This document shows, in pieces, positions 8,991-17,797 of a stretch of 64,000 bases of DNA; positions within the stretch are counted from its first letter, which is position 1; every line of letters begins with the position of its first letter. The translations under genes were made by a program, and so were the position numbers. The stretch covers positions 1,736,001 to 1,800,000 of the forward strand of contig NZ_JAJDFX010000002.1 of NCBI RefSeq assembly GCF_024704385.1, read 5' to 3'. Origin of the DNA: Cellulomonas sp. P24. Its GTDB lineage: Bacteria > Actinomycetota > Actinomycetes > Actinomycetales > Cellulomonadaceae. The notes beneath the pieces are model-generated. The model was not told the origin of the DNA, ran no database searches, and saw nothing but the letters and a program-made list of their open reading frames with translations.

Positions 8991-10424
8991 ATGGCCACGA
9001 CGACACTTCCGCGCGCTGCCCGGGTCGGCGGTACCCGACCGGTCCGGTTGCGCGCCCCACGGCGCCAGCTCTGGTGGACCGACGCCGTCGGCGTGGTCGT
9101 CTGGGCCAGCATCCTTGTGGTGGTCGCCCTGTGGGTGTCCCACAACGGGGTGCAGAACCTCACGGCCAGCAGCTCGTCGTTCTTCCTCACCACCGGACGG
9201 CTGAGCGGGCTCATCAGCTCGGACCTGCTGCTCCTGCAGGTCCTCGCGATGGCCCGCATCCCGTGGGTCGAGCGGGCGCTCGGTCAGGACAAGATCACCC
9301 GGTGGCACCGGCTCATCGGGTTCACCTCCGTGAACCTGCTGCTCGTGCACGTCGTGCTCATCACGATCGGGTACGCGATGCTCGGTCAGGTCGGGATCCT
9401 GAACGAGGCGATCTCGCTGATCCTGACCGCGCCCGGGATGCTGATCGCGACCGCCGGCACCGCGCTGTTCGTACTGATCATTTCCACGTCGATCCGCGCC
9501 GCCCGTCGCAAGCTCCGCTACGAGTCGTGGCACCTGCTGCACCTGTACGCGTACCTCGGCGCGGGCCTCGCCCTGCCGCACCAGCTCTGGACCGGCACGG
9601 ACTTCCTCGCGTCGCCGCTCGCGACCGCCTACTGGTGGGGTCTGTACGGGGTCGCGCTCGTGAGCGTGCTGGTCTTCCGGGTCGCCCTCCCCCTTGCCCG
9701 CTCGACGCGTCACGGGTTGCGCGTCACCCACGTCGTGCCCGAATCCCCTGGTGTCGTGTCGGTGCACATGGCGGGTCCGCAGCTCTCGAAGCTCCAGGCG
9801 GCGCCCGGTCAGTTCTTCGTCTGGCGGTTCCGGACCGGGCCCGGCTGGACGCGCGGGCACCCGCTCTCGCTCTCGGCGGCTCCGACGTCCCACGGTCTGC
9901 GCGTGACGGTCGGCGTCCGCGGGGACGACGGGCAGCGGATCATGAATCTCGCTCCCGGCACCAAGGTGATGGTGGAAGGCCCCTACGGCCGTCTGACCCC
10001 GGACATGCGGTCCCGCAAGGCCCTGGTCGCGGTCGGCAGCGGTCTCGGCATCGCGCCGCTGATCGCCCTCCTGCAGGACGCCGCCGCGCACAGCAAGTCC
10101 CTGGACCGCCCGATGACCCTCGTGCGCCGGGTCAGCGGCCCCGAGGACAAGCCCTTGCAGAAGGACATCGACGCCCTCGTCGACGCCGGGTACCTGCGGG
10201 TCCTCGACCTCGTCGGCCCGCGCAGCAAGGCCGGGACCGGGTGGCTCCCGTCGCACCTGGGGCACGTCCCCGGGCGCAAGGCCGTCAAGCTGCTCGTCCC
10301 CGACATCGCCGAGTGTGACGTCTACGTCTGCGGCGCCGCGCCCTGGGTGGAGGCCGTGTCAGCGGACCTCCGCTCGGCCGGAGTGCCCGACGACGCCCTG
10401 CACATCGAACAGTTCTCCTGGTAG
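8991..10424 (+). CDS. membrane ferric-reductase-like flavoprotein (FAD/NAD(P)H electron transfer)
   Basis: A 477-residue protein. Roughly residues 30-235 hold six membrane segments of the ferric-reductase-like type, with histidines suited to heme binding (RWHRLIGF, LLVHVVLI, SWHLLHLY, LPHQLW). Residues about 245-477 form a ferredoxin-NADP reductase module with the flavin motif HPLSLSAAPT, the nucleotide motif VGSGLGIAPLIALLQ and CGAAPW. It would pass electrons from cytosolic NAD(P)H across the membrane. The next two genes, a secreted FMN-binding protein and ApbE, identify the likely acceptor. The start is taken at the ATG 8991; the longer open frame upstream enters the SRP RNA region. Confidence 0.87.
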   Translation: MATTTLPRAARVGGTRPVRLRAPRRQLWWTDAVGVVVWASILVVVALWVSHNGVQNLTASSSSFFLTTGRLSGLISSDLLLLQVLAMARIPWVERALGQDKITRWHRLIGFTSVNLLLVHVVLITIGYAMLGQVGILNEAISLILTAPGMLIATAGTALFVLIISTSIRAARRKLRYESWHLLHLYAYLGAGLALPHQLWTGTDFLASPLATAYWWGLYGVALVSVLVFRVALPLARSTRHGLRVTHVVPESPGVVSVHMAGPQLSKLQAAPGQFFVWRFRTGPGWTRGHPLSLSAAPTSHGLRVTVGVRGDDGQRIMNLAPGTKVMVEGPYGRLTPDMRSRKALVAVGSGLGIAPLIALLQDAAAHSKSLDRPMTLVRRVSGPEDKPLQKDIDALVDAGYLRVLDLVGPRSKAGTGWLPSHLGHVPGRKAVKLLVPDIAECDVYVCGAAPWVEAVSADLRSAGVPDDALHIEQFSW

Positions 10425-10437
10425 GAACGGAAACCTC

Positions 10438-10941
10438 ATGCGCCGCATCGTCGTCGTCTTCAGCAGCACCATCACCGCGCTCGTGCTGCTCATGGCCTGG
10501 CCCACGAGCACGAACCGCGGTGGCGCGAGCCTCGCGTCGCTCGCGAGCGGGTCCGGTGCGGGATCGGGCTCGGGGTCCGGTGCCTCCACCCCCGCCCCCG
10601 CCGCGGCTGCTCCTCCCGCGGCCGCCGCGAAGTCCGGCACCACCACCGCCACGAAGAAGGGCAAGGACGGAACGTTCACCGGGCAGTCCGCCGACACGCC
10701 GTACGGCCCGGTGCAGGTGAAGATCACCGTCACCGGCGGCAAGTTCACCGACGTCAATGCGATCGTGCTGCCGCACGGCAACAGCTACGACGAGCAGGTC
10801 GACCAGTACGCGGTCCCCGTCCTCGCGAAGGAAGCCGTCGCGGCGCAGTCCGCCAAGGTCTCGATGGTCGGCGGCGCGACGTACACGAGCACCGGGTACC
10901 TCCAGTCGCTGCAGAGCGCCCTCGACCAGGCGGGGTTGTGA
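10438..10941 (+). CDS. secreted FMN-binding domain protein
   Basis: A 167-residue protein with an N-terminal signal/anchor segment (IVVVFSSTITALVLLMAW), a Gly/Ser/Ala/Pro-rich linker (about residues 28-70) and a C-terminal FMN_bind domain. The domain ends in MVGGATYTSTGY, where a threonine is the expected site of covalent FMN attachment. It starts 13 nt after the reductase stop and overlaps apbE by 4 nt. It is therefore likely an extracytoplasmic electron carrier, flavinylated by the next gene product and reduced by the previous one. Confidence 0.88.
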   Translation: MRRIVVVFSSTITALVLLMAWPTSTNRGGASLASLASGSGAGSGSGSGASTPAPAAAAPPAAAAKSGTTTATKKGKDGTFTGQSADTPYGPVQVKITVTGGKFTDVNAIVLPHGNSYDEQVDQYAVPVLAKEAVAAQSAKVSMVGGATYTSTGYLQSLQSALDQAGL

Positions 10942-11762
10942 CCACCGACCTCCCGGACGCCATCGCCGACGCCGTCGCCACCCTGCGTGCCGAGGCGGCG
11001 GCCGGCACCCGTCGCGTGTGGGTCGAGCAGATCATGGGCATGCCGATCAGCGTGCACGTCCGCGGCGAGGAGGCCCGCGGTCACGCCGCCGAGCAGGCCG
11101 TCGCACGGGTCTTCGCCGACCTGCGCGCCGCCGACGCGATGTTCTCCACGTACCGCGAGGACTCGCAGATCAGCCGCATCCAGCGCGGCGAGCTGACGAT
11201 CGCCGACAGCGACCCCGCGGTGCGGGAGGTCCACCGGCTGTGCGAGTCGGCCCGGCTGCGGACCGACGGGTACGTCGACGCGTGGAACTCGATCCCCGGA
11301 CGCCCCGGGGTGTTCGACCCGACCGTCCTGGTCAAGACGTGGGCCGTCGCGCGCGTGGCACGGCACTTCAGCGCTGTCCCGTCCCTCGCGCTGGCCATCG
11401 GCGCCGGCGGGGACATCCTCCTGACCCCCGGGGACGAGCCGGAGCCGTGGACGATCGGCATCCAGGACCCGACGGACCGTGCACGCACCATCGCGACGTT
11501 CCCCATCCGCGAGGGCGGGACGGCGACGTCGGGACTCGCGGCGCGTGGGGCGCACATCGTCGACCCGCACATCGGCGAGGCCGCCGTCGAGGTGCTCTCG
11601 GCGACGGTGATCGGCCCGTCGCTCATGTGGGCCGACGTGTGGGCCACCGCCGCCGTGGCCCGGGGTCGGTCGGCGATCGAGTGGGTCAGCACGCTGTTCG
11701 GCACGAGCGGCCTGCTGGTGCTGGCCGACGGGACCGTGCACCGCTGGCAGAACGAGGTGTGA
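10938..11762 (+). CDS. apbE: FAD:protein FMN transferase ApbE
   Basis: ApbE transfers FMN from FAD to a threonine or serine of FMN-binding domains. The 274-residue sequence shows MGMPISVHVRG near the N-terminus, the region FDPTVLVKTWAVARVA (the family usually has D-P-x-G-x-x-K-G), GAGGDILL, and GTATSGLAARGAHIVDP. The GTG start at 10938 lies in the GTGA overlap with the FMN-binding gene, so enzyme and substrate are made together. A lipoprotein signal peptide, found in many ApbE proteins, is not evident. Confidence 0.9.
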   Translation: MTTDLPDAIADAVATLRAEAAAGTRRVWVEQIMGMPISVHVRGEEARGHAAEQAVARVFADLRAADAMFSTYREDSQISRIQRGELTIADSDPAVREVHRLCESARLRTDGYVDAWNSIPGRPGVFDPTVLVKTWAVARVARHFSAVPSLALAIGAGGDILLTPGDEPEPWTIGIQDPTDRARTIATFPIREGGTATSGLAARGAHIVDPHIGEAAVEVLSATVIGPSLMWADVWATAAVARGRSAIEWVSTLFGTSGLLVLADGTVHRWQNEV

Positions 11763-12059
11763 GACGGGCCGCCCACGCTCATCCGGGCACGTGCGTCCGC
11801 GCCGTCGTGCGACGCCTGCCCCGACGGTTCGGCTCCCACCCCCGTCGGGGCAGACGTGACACCTCCGTCGCCACACGCCTAAGGTCACGATGCGGTCGGT
11901 GGGCTCCCTGCCCGTCACGGATCCCGCCCGCACAGCTGCACGACGCGACCCCGACCGGCTCGACCGGACCCGCAGGGACGGCCGCGCCACGACCCACGAC
12001 CTCGACACGAGGCCGCCGCGCGACGGCGCGCGGCGACCGGTACAGGAACCAGGCGCCAC
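11763..12059. other. 297-nt gap without a convincing gene
   Basis: Open frames here run into the VOC gene in other frames and look non-coding. A TAAGGT box at 11880-11885 could be a -10 element for the VOC gene, giving a leader of about 170 nt. AGGAACC just before 12060 is a possible ribosome site. Confidence 0.4.
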
Positions 12060-12449
12060 ATGCCCCGCATCGTTCTCACCAGCATCTTCGTCGACGACCA
12101 GGACAAGGCGCTGCGGTTCTACACCGACGTCCTCGGCTTCGTGAAGAAGACCGAGGTCGCCATGGGCGAGCACCGGTGGCTGACGGTCGCCGCACCCGGC
12201 GACGAGACCGGGCCTGAGCTCGTCCTCGAGCCCGACGACCATCCCGCCGTCGGACCGTTCAAGCGCGCGCTCGTCGCCGACGGCATCCCGTTCACGTCCT
12301 TCGCGGTGGCCGACGTCCGTGCCGAGCACGCGCGACTCGTCGAGCTCGGCGTGCGGTTCACGCAGGAGCCCTTGGCGATCGGGCCGCTCACGACGGCCGT
12401 GCTCGACGACACCTGCGGGAACCTCGTGCAGCTCGCGTCGCAGGACTGA
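12060..12449 (+). CDS. VOC (glyoxalase/bleomycin-resistance fold) protein
   Basis: A 129-residue protein with the paired beta-alpha-beta-beta-beta modules of the vicinal oxygen chelate superfamily: TSIFVDDQDKALRFYTDVLG at the start and VLDDTCGNLVQLAS at the end. Family members include glyoxalase I, dioxygenases and antibiotic-binding proteins. The sequence gives no way to choose among these, and the usual metal ligands are not clear. It stands alone between apbE and trpS. Confidence 0.82.
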   Translation: MPRIVLTSIFVDDQDKALRFYTDVLGFVKKTEVAMGEHRWLTVAAPGDETGPELVLEPDDHPAVGPFKRALVADGIPFTSFAVADVRAEHARLVELGVRFTQEPLAIGPLTTAVLDDTCGNLVQLASQD

Positions 12450-12457
12450 CGCCGGCC

Positions 12458-13546
12458 CTAGTACGTCATGTCCATGACCCGGCGGACGTGGCCGAGGGTG
12501 TCGTCGGCGATCTCGTTGGCGCGGGCGTTGCCGCGGGCCAGCACCGCGCGGAGGTAGCCGGGGTCGCCCGCCAGGTCGCTCCGCCGACGTCGGAGCGGAC
12601 GGAAGTACTCGTTCACCGCCTCGGTCACCAGTACCTTGAGGGCGCCGGCGCCGCGGTCGCCGATCGAGTCGGCAACGTCGACGGGGTCGGCCCCGGTGCA
12701 CATGGATGCGGTGAGCAGCAGGCTCGCGACCTCCGGGCGGCCGACCGGGTCGTAGGTGATCGTCCGGTGCGCGTCGGTCTTGGCCCGGCGGATCAGCGCA
12801 GCGGTCTCGTCCTCGGTGCTGCGCAGCTCGATCGCGTTGCCGCGCGACTTGCTCATCTTGGCGCCGTCGATCCCGAGCAGGACGGACGCGCCGGTGAGCA
12901 GAGCGTCGGGCTCGGCGAACACGACCTCACCGCCTGCGTAACGCTCGTTGAAGCGACGGGCGATCAGCCGCGCGGTCTCCACGTGCGGCAGCTGGTCGCG
13001 GCCGACCGGCACGAGGTTGCCATGGCAGAACAGGATGTCCGCAGCCTGGTGCACCGGGTAGGTCAGGAGCAGCCCGCTCATGGCTCGTTCCCCGGTGGCC
13101 TCCGCCTCGGCCTTCACCGTCGGGTTGCGCCGCAGCTCCGCCGCGGTGACCAGGCTGAGGAACGGCAGCATCAGCTGGTTCAGCGCCGGCACCGCACTGT
13201 GGGTGAACACCGTCGCGGTGTCCGGGTCGATCCCGGCGGCGAGGTAGTCCAGCAGCAGCTCGTCGACGTTCCGTGAGAGCTGCCCGACGCTGTCCCGGTC
13301 CGTGATGACCTGGTAGTCGGGGATGACGACGAACACGTCGACGCCGGCGCGCTGCAGGCGCACCCGGTTGGCGAGCGTGCCGAAGTAGTGCCCGAGGTGC
13401 AGGGCGCCGGTGGGTCGGTCCCCGGTCAGGACCCGGAAGTCGGCCGGACGCTCAGCGATCTGAGCCTCAAGCTGTGCGCTGCGCGCGGCGGACACGGCGA
13501 ACGACGCGGCGGTGCTGTCGGTGGTGGTGGTCACGGTGGTGCTCAC
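12458..13546 (-). CDS. trpS: tryptophan-tRNA ligase, type II (TrpRS II-like)
   Basis: TrpRS charges tRNA-Trp. The 362-residue protein has the class I signatures TGALHLGHY (residues about 46-54) and AKMSKSRGN (about 229-237). Its core start RVLTGDRPTGALHLGH resembles the auxiliary TrpRS II group (Deinococcus TrpRS II, Streptomyces TrpRS1). The housekeeping type usually begins SGIQPSG.LHLGN instead. Members of the type II group are known for indolmycin resistance. GTG at 13546 is preceded by GGGAG at a good distance. Upstream is a leader peptide with two adjacent Trp codons and competing hairpins, so expression is probably set by tryptophan or tRNA-Trp charging. Confidence 0.93.
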   Translation of the reverse strand: MSTTVTTTTDSTAASFAVSAARSAQLEAQIAERPADFRVLTGDRPTGALHLGHYFGTLANRVRLQRAGVDVFVVIPDYQVITDRDSVGQLSRNVDELLLDYLAAGIDPDTATVFTHSAVPALNQLMLPFLSLVTAAELRRNPTVKAEAEATGERAMSGLLLTYPVHQAADILFCHGNLVPVGRDQLPHVETARLIARRFNERYAGGEVVFAEPDALLTGASVLLGIDGAKMSKSRGNAIELRSTEDETAALIRRAKTDAHRTITYDPVGRPEVASLLLTASMCTGADPVDVADSIGDRGAGALKVLVTEAVNEYFRPLRRRRSDLAGDPGYLRAVLARGNARANEIADDTLGHVRRVMDMTY

Positions 13547-13565
13547 GGTTCTCCCAGACGTTCAG

Positions 13566-13647
13566 GGAGCTGCCTTCACCGTCGCCTCGCCGCGCGTCGC
13601 GCACGTCGTCGAGCCACCCGAAGGCAGCTCGAGACAGGTTCAGGTCA
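13566..13647 (-). promoter_or_regulatory. candidate trp-type attenuator upstream of trpS
   Basis: Downstream of the leader-peptide stop, minus-strand RNA can form a 10-bp hairpin closed by a UUCG loop (13632 to 13609). Alternatively it can form an 11-bp pairing of GAGCTGCCTTC (13630-13620) with GAAGGCAGCTC (13577-13567). The two share strand 13630-13620, so they exclude each other. A further stem pairs the bases holding the Trp codons (13670-13663) with CGGCC and ACC at 13653-13649 and 13645-13643. No U-run follows, so termination or masking of the trpS ribosome site are both possible. Confidence 0.65.
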
Positions 13648-13695
13648 CGGCCGCCGCAAGGACGGCCACCACCCGGTGCGCGATAGACGAGACAC
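13645..13695 (-). CDS. trp leader peptide with tandem Trp codons
   Basis: A 16-codon frame, VSRLSRTGWWPSLRRP, starting at GTG 13695 and ending at TGA 13647-13645. Two consecutive TGG codons (13671-13666) lie in the 5' arm of a stem. A TACGCT -10 box at 13703-13708 is 7 nt before the GTG, so the peptide would be translated from a leaderless mRNA. Ribosome stalling at the Trp codons would free the downstream strand and favour trpS expression. Confidence 0.7.
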   Translation of the reverse strand: MSRLSRTGWWPSLRRP

Positions 13696-13702
13696 AACCG
13701 GA

Positions 13703-13708
13703 AGCGTA
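13703..13708 (-). promoter_or_regulatory. -10 box (TACGCT) for trp leader-trpS
   Basis: TACGCT on the minus strand, then TCCGGTT and the leader GTG. No clear -35 box. Confidence 0.5.
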
Positions 13709-13781
13709 GCCCGCTCGCCTCGATCGGGTGGTGATCACGCGTCACCCGGCGTGAGCTGCTGCTCCGTGCCAGTCTGGGGCG

Positions 13782-14201
13782 ATGGAGACAGGGGCCCGGA
13801 CGGGCGTCGTCGGCATGGTGGTGCTTGCGCTCGCGCTCACGGCGGGGTGCGGCGGATCGACACCGCCGCCTGCTCCGACCGACGTTGCCGTCTACGACCC
13901 CGCAGGCGGTCCAGGCGGGTTCGCTGCGCTGTTGGCCGGCACCTTGGAGCGGGTCGATGGCTGTGTCGTCGTCCGCGATGATGGCACCGGCGGTGCGGTC
14001 GCCGATTCCGTCCCGGTCTTCCCTCGCGGGGTCCACTGGGACGGTGACGCCCTCGTTGTCGGGGGCACCACGTACCGGCTCGGTGATCACGTGGAGTTCG
14101 GCGGCGGCATACTCGCGGAGGCGGGCGCGTCCGCATCACTGGCGGCTGACGTGCCGGCGGCGTGTGCCGGTCGGCTGCTGTGGCTGGTCTCGGGGCTGTA
14201 G
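13782..14201 (+). CDS. small lipoprotein, unknown function
   Basis: A 139-residue protein with an export signal (GVVGMVVLALALTAGC) whose lipobox LTAGC would be cleaved and lipidated at the cysteine near residue 22. A Pro-rich stretch follows, then a small beta-rich domain with a cysteine in VDGCVVVRDD and another in PAACAGRLL. I do not recognise the family. It is divergent from trpS. Confidence 0.7.
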   Translation: METGARTGVVGMVVLALALTAGCGGSTPPPAPTDVAVYDPAGGPGGFAALLAGTLERVDGCVVVRDDGTGGAVADSVPVFPRGVHWDGDALVVGGTTYRLGDHVEFGGGILAEAGASASLAADVPAACAGRLLWLVSGL

Positions 14202-14302
14202 GGCGGCGTTCGCGTCCTGCCGATTGACTCCTTCTCGGGCCGTGGACCGGGAGGACCCCCGGTACCAGTCCCCTCCGCGGATCTAGTAACCTCTGTGGGC
14301 CG

Positions 14303-14387
14303 GGAGGATTCGCCTAGTGGCCTATGGCGCACGCTTGGAAAGCGTGTTGGGTGAAAGCCCTCGGGGGTTCGAATCCCCCATCCTCCG
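14303..14387 (+). tRNA. tRNA-Ser (anticodon GGA)
   Basis: The acceptor arm GGAGGAT pairs with ATCCTCC, the anticodon stem CACGC/GCGTG encloses TTGGAAA (anticodon 14337-14339), and a long class II variable arm precedes GGGGGTTCGAATCCCCC. CCA is not encoded. TAACCT at 14289-14294 may be the -10 box. The 3' side borders a region of decayed mobile DNA. Confidence 0.96.
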
Positions 14388-14392
14388 CGCGT

Positions 14393-14434
14393 GAAGGGCC
14401 CGTCACCTGCGAGTGTGCAGGTGGCGGGCCCTTC
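14393..14434 (+). terminator. hairpin terminator after tRNA-Ser
   Basis: GAAGGGCCCG-T-CACCTGC pairs with GCAGGTG-G-CGGGCCCTTC around a six-base loop. It is very stable but has no T-tract, as is common in high-GC genomes. Confidence 0.75.
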
Positions 14435-14485
14435 GACGTTGGTGAGGTCAGCCGTCCAGATCGGTCTCGGTAGCAGTTGGACGGT

Positions 14486-15118
14486 CTAGTGCCGCGTGTC
14501 TGACGTTGTCTTTCGGTTGGCCTTCTTGAGGATGTCGTCGGCGGCTGCGGTCCAGATGAAGGGGTGGGCGCGGTCGTTCCCGCCGTCGATGAAGGTGCGG
14601 ATCTTGGCATTCGGGTCTTTGACCGCGGTGTCGGTGCCGCGGTGGATCGCCTGGCGTTCGATGACCAAGAACCAGACCGCGACCAGGTTCATCCACGACG
14701 CGTGGGTGGGCGTGAGGTGGACGACCACGCGGGGGTTCGCGGCGAGCCAGTCTCTGACCTCGGGGGTCGTGCGGGCCGCGTAGTTGTCCATGACCAGGTG
14801 CAGCTCGCGCTCGGGGTAGGCGCGGACGCAGTCGGCCGAACGGCGCTCGATCAGGTGCGGCCGGGTCGGCAGCACCGGGGCGGTGCGGCCGGAAGCCTGG
14901 ATCTGGGACTTCTCGTCTGCGTACAGCACGATCGAGTTCTGGGGTGGGGCGAGGTAGGGCCCCACGACGTCGGTGACCTTGGCGACCAGCTCGGGGTCGG
15001 TGGAGAACCGGAACGACCCGGCCGCCAGCACGATCCGCGCCCGTGTCGCCAACCCTGCCGCCACCATCGAGGACCTCGTCAACCGCACCAGCTCCCCGCG
15101 GTCCTCGTCATCGATCAC
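14486..15118 (-). pseudogene. IS630-family transposase, internally deleted
   Basis: The 210-codon frame holds pieces of a DDE transposase. First come an N-terminal helix (EDRGELVRLTRSSMVAAGLA) and then, after a gap, the first catalytic block (VLYADEKSQIQASGRTAPVL). A second gap is followed by LHLVMDNYAARTTPEVRDWL and LTPTHASWMNLVAVWF. The expected central part between the first and second catalytic blocks and most of the HTH region are missing; usual length is about 340-360 residues. It is almost certainly inactive. Confidence 0.85.
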
Positions 15119-15210
15119 CAGACCACGAGCAGGACGACTCGCCGTGCCCCACGATCCCCAACCCTCAACACTGAGCCAACTAATGAGCCAACTAGTGACA
15201 CGCAGTACTA
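14487..15210 (-). mobile_element. shrunken IS630-family element
   Basis: The ends are imperfect inverted repeats: TAGTGCCGCGTGTC (14487-14500) against TAGTACTGCGTGTC read inward from 15210 (12 of 14 match). Both ends lie in CTAG, the known IS630 target with TA duplication. The right end coincides with the stop codon of the UvrA-like gene. At about 724 bp it is shorter than intact relatives, and the transposase inside has lost internal parts. Confidence 0.75.
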
Positions 15211-17490
15211 GGTGCTTTCGGCCCGAGGGTGCAGGGCCATGACCTCTGCGAGGTAGTGGGCGGTGTACCCGATTCCTGCACGTGCCACGTCTTCGGGGGT
15301 GCCGGTGGCCACGAGGCGTCCGCCCTGCTTGCCGCCCTCGGGGCCGAGGTCGATGACCCAGTCGCAGCGGGCGACGACGGACATGTCGTGTTCGATGACG
15401 ATGACGGAGTTGCCGTCGTCCACGAGCCGGTCCAGGAGGACCATGAGCCTGTCTGTGTCGGTGGCATGGAGTCCGGTGGTTGGCTCGTCGAGCACGTACA
15501 GGTTGCCCTGCTTCCCGAGCTCGGTGGCCAGCTTGAGGCGTTGGGCCTCACCGCCGGACAGCGTCGACAGGGGCTGGCCGAGCGTCAGGTAGCCGAGGCC
15601 CACGTCGACGAGGATCTGGAGGGTGGGTCGCAGATCCCGGTCATTCTCGAACCGCTCCAAGGCCTCGACCGCGGTGAGGGACAGGACATCCCAGATGTTG
15701 AGGCCATCCCAGGTGAGGGCGAGAACCTCGTCGGTGTAGCGGCGCCCGCCGCAGGTCGTGCACGTCGTGCGCACGTCGTCCAGGAACGACATCTCGACCG
15801 CGATCGAACCCGCACCCTTGCACTCCGAGCAGGCGCCGGCAGCATTGAAGCTGAACTGGGACGCCGGCCGTCCGGTGTGTCGTGCGAAACGCTTCCGCAG
15901 GACGTCGAACAACCCCAGGTAGGTGGCGGGGACCGACCGACTGCTGCGCCCGATCGCAGTCTGGTCCACTACGACGGCCTCGGGATGCGCGGGCAGGAAC
16001 ACCTCCTGCATGAGCGTGCTCTTTCCGCTTCCGGCGACTCCGGTGAGCGCGACGAGGACGCACGTCGGGATGTCGACGTCGAGGTCGACCAGGTTGTGTG
16101 CGCGCGCGCCCCGGATTGCGTGTGCCTCGCCCCAGGGACGCCGGGGACGCGGCGCGATCCTGAAGCCCCGCAACGTCCGGGCCGTGAGGGTGTCGGCCGC
16201 CGCGAAGTCGGACGCCGGCCCGGCAAAGACGACGTGGCCGCCGTCCCGGCCCGCGACGGGGCCGATCTCGACCACGTGGTCGGCGGATGCGATGACGGTC
16301 GGCTCGTGCTCCACCACGAGGACGGAGTTGCCCTTCAGCTGGAGCTGTCGCAGCAGGTCGACCAGCTTGCCGACGTCGCGAGGGTGGAGTCCGATGGACG
16401 GCTCGTCGAGGACGTACAGCATGCCCACGAGGTCGCAGTCGAGCTGGCGGGCCATCTTGACGCGCTGGCTCTCGCCGCCCGACAGGCTGGCCACGCTGCG
16501 CGCCAAGGAGAGGTAGCCGACGCCGATGTCGATCAGGTGGCTGAGGATGCGCCGCATCTTGTGCACGAGTGGGTCGGCGATCGGCCCGGTGATCGTGGCC
16601 AGCCAGCCGTCCAGCTCGGCCAGTTCCAGGGTGGACGCCTCGTGGATTCCGAGCCCGGCGAGCCGCACGGAGCGGGCCCGCTCGTTGAGGCGGGAGCCGG
16701 AGCAGGTGTCGCACTCCACATAGCGCAGGTACTGGTGGTACGCATCGCGCTTGCCCGGCGCAGCGCCGTCCTCGGCTTGGTCGGTGAAGTAGCGCTCGAG
16801 GCGCCTGGCCGCGCCCCGCCAGGTCTTGGCGTAGGTGCCGCCGCCATGGGAACGGGTGATCGGGATGTCGTCGCCGTAGAGGAGGAGCTGGCGTTCCTGA
16901 GCGGTGAAGGTCGATACCGGCCGGTCGACGTCGAAGAGGTCGATCGCCATGAGTTCGCGCCAGTTCCAGCCGTTCACCTTCCAGTCGGGATGCGTCAGGG
17001 CGCCCTCGCGGAGGGTCTTCGTCGTGTCAAGAAGTTGGTCGGCGTCGACGCGGATGAGGGTGCCCAGCCCGGAGCAGGCCTGACACATTCCGGTCGGGTG
17101 GTTGAAGCTGAAGATGAATGACGGCGCGCCGTCCAGGTCGCCGCAGCGCGCGAACAGCAGCCGCAAGTAGGTGGCAACCTCGGTGGCCGTGCCGACAGTG
17201 GACCGCAGTGTCCGGCCGAGGCGCTTCTGGTCGATCACGATGGAGGTCGACAGGTTCTCGATGTCATCCACGTCGGGCCTGCTGAGCTTGGGCAGCCGAC
17301 GCCGGGCGAACGAGCTGAAGGTCTCGATGAGCTGACGCTGGGCCTCGGTGTGGATCGTGTCGAACACCAGCGACGACTTGCCCGACCCCGACACGCCCAC
17401 GAAGGCGACCAGGGCGTCCCGCGGGATGTCGAGCGAGATGTCCTTCAGATTGTGGACGCGTGCGCCCCTGATCCGGACCGACTCAGGCAT
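15208..17490 (-). CDS. UvrA-like ATPase (UvrA2 / drug-resistance type)
   Basis: A 760-residue tandem ABC ATPase of the UvrA family. It has two Walker A sites (GVSGSGKSS near residue 32 and GVAGSGKST in the second half), two LSGGE signatures ([15 protein letters not shown] and [15 protein letters not shown]), and zinc motifs CDTCSGSR and CSECKGAG...CTTCGGRR. Housekeeping UvrA is about 950 residues and carries a UvrB-binding region. The shorter length here fits UvrA2/DrrC-type proteins, linked in other species to tolerance of DNA-binding drugs. Its TAG stop is shared with the inserted IS630 end, which leaves the frame intact. It is probably part of an acquired segment after tRNA-Ser. Confidence 0.88.
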   Translation of the reverse strand: MPESVRIRGARVHNLKDISLDIPRDALVAFVGVSGSGKSSLVFDTIHTEAQRQLIETFSSFARRRLPKLSRPDVDDIENLSTSIVIDQKRLGRTLRSTVGTATEVATYLRLLFARCGDLDGAPSFIFSFNHPTGMCQACSGLGTLIRVDADQLLDTTKTLREGALTHPDWKVNGWNWRELMAIDLFDVDRPVSTFTAQERQLLLYGDDIPITRSHGGGTYAKTWRGAARRLERYFTDQAEDGAAPGKRDAYHQYLRYVECDTCSGSRLNERARSVRLAGLGIHEASTLELAELDGWLATITGPIADPLVHKMRRILSHLIDIGVGYLSLARSVASLSGGESQRVKMARQLDCDLVGMLYVLDEPSIGLHPRDVGKLVDLLRQLQLKGNSVLVVEHEPTVIASADHVVEIGPVAGRDGGHVVFAGPASDFAAADTLTARTLRGFRIAPRPRRPWGEAHAIRGARAHNLVDLDVDIPTCVLVALTGVAGSGKSTLMQEVFLPAHPEAVVVDQTAIGRSSRSVPATYLGLFDVLRKRFARHTGRPASQFSFNAAGACSECKGAGSIAVEMSFLDDVRTTCTTCGGRRYTDEVLALTWDGLNIWDVLSLTAVEALERFENDRDLRPTLQILVDVGLGYLTLGQPLSTLSGGEAQRLKLATELGKQGNLYVLDEPTTGLHATDTDRLMVLLDRLVDDGNSVIVIEHDMSVVARCDWVIDLGPEGGKQGGRLVATGTPEDVARAGIGYTAHYLAEVMALHPRAEST

Positions 17491-17797
17491 CGTGACCCGC
17501 CTCGGCCTGGGGCGCTGCGTCTGCTGGCGCTAGCGACATCTGAGACAGCGCGTCCGTGTTGCGTTGCGCGACCCTCCCATTCCCGTCCTCGCGGTGATGG
17601 ATCTGCGTCACGCCAGGCGAGTACTGCCGGGGTATTCCGTTGGCGGACGCCTGCACGCGCTGGTGGCCGACAGCGTCTGCCCTGTCCCCGTTCACGTCGG
17701 CCGCGGTGAGCTCGTGTGAGTACGACGTGCGGTTCGAGGGAGCGTTGTGCAGGTGAGAGAAGCCACCGCCTACCTCCTGTTGCTCACGACCGGATAT
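17491..17797. other. about 300 nt with no recognisable gene
   Basis: An open frame crosses on the minus strand but shows no family resemblance here. It probably is relic DNA between the UvrA-like gene and the IS3 tail. Nothing regulatory stands out. Confidence 0.4.

Noticed and set aside
11890-12144. short ORF before the VOC gene
   Set aside because: Extends into the VOC gene in another frame; no ribosome site or family.
13547-13700. T-box riboswitch upstream of trpS
   Set aside because: No T-box consensus or specifier stem was found; the tandem Trp codons and competing hairpins fit attenuation by translation better.
15229-17121. 630-codon open frame on the plus strand
   Set aside because: Antisense to the clearly coding UvrA-like gene.
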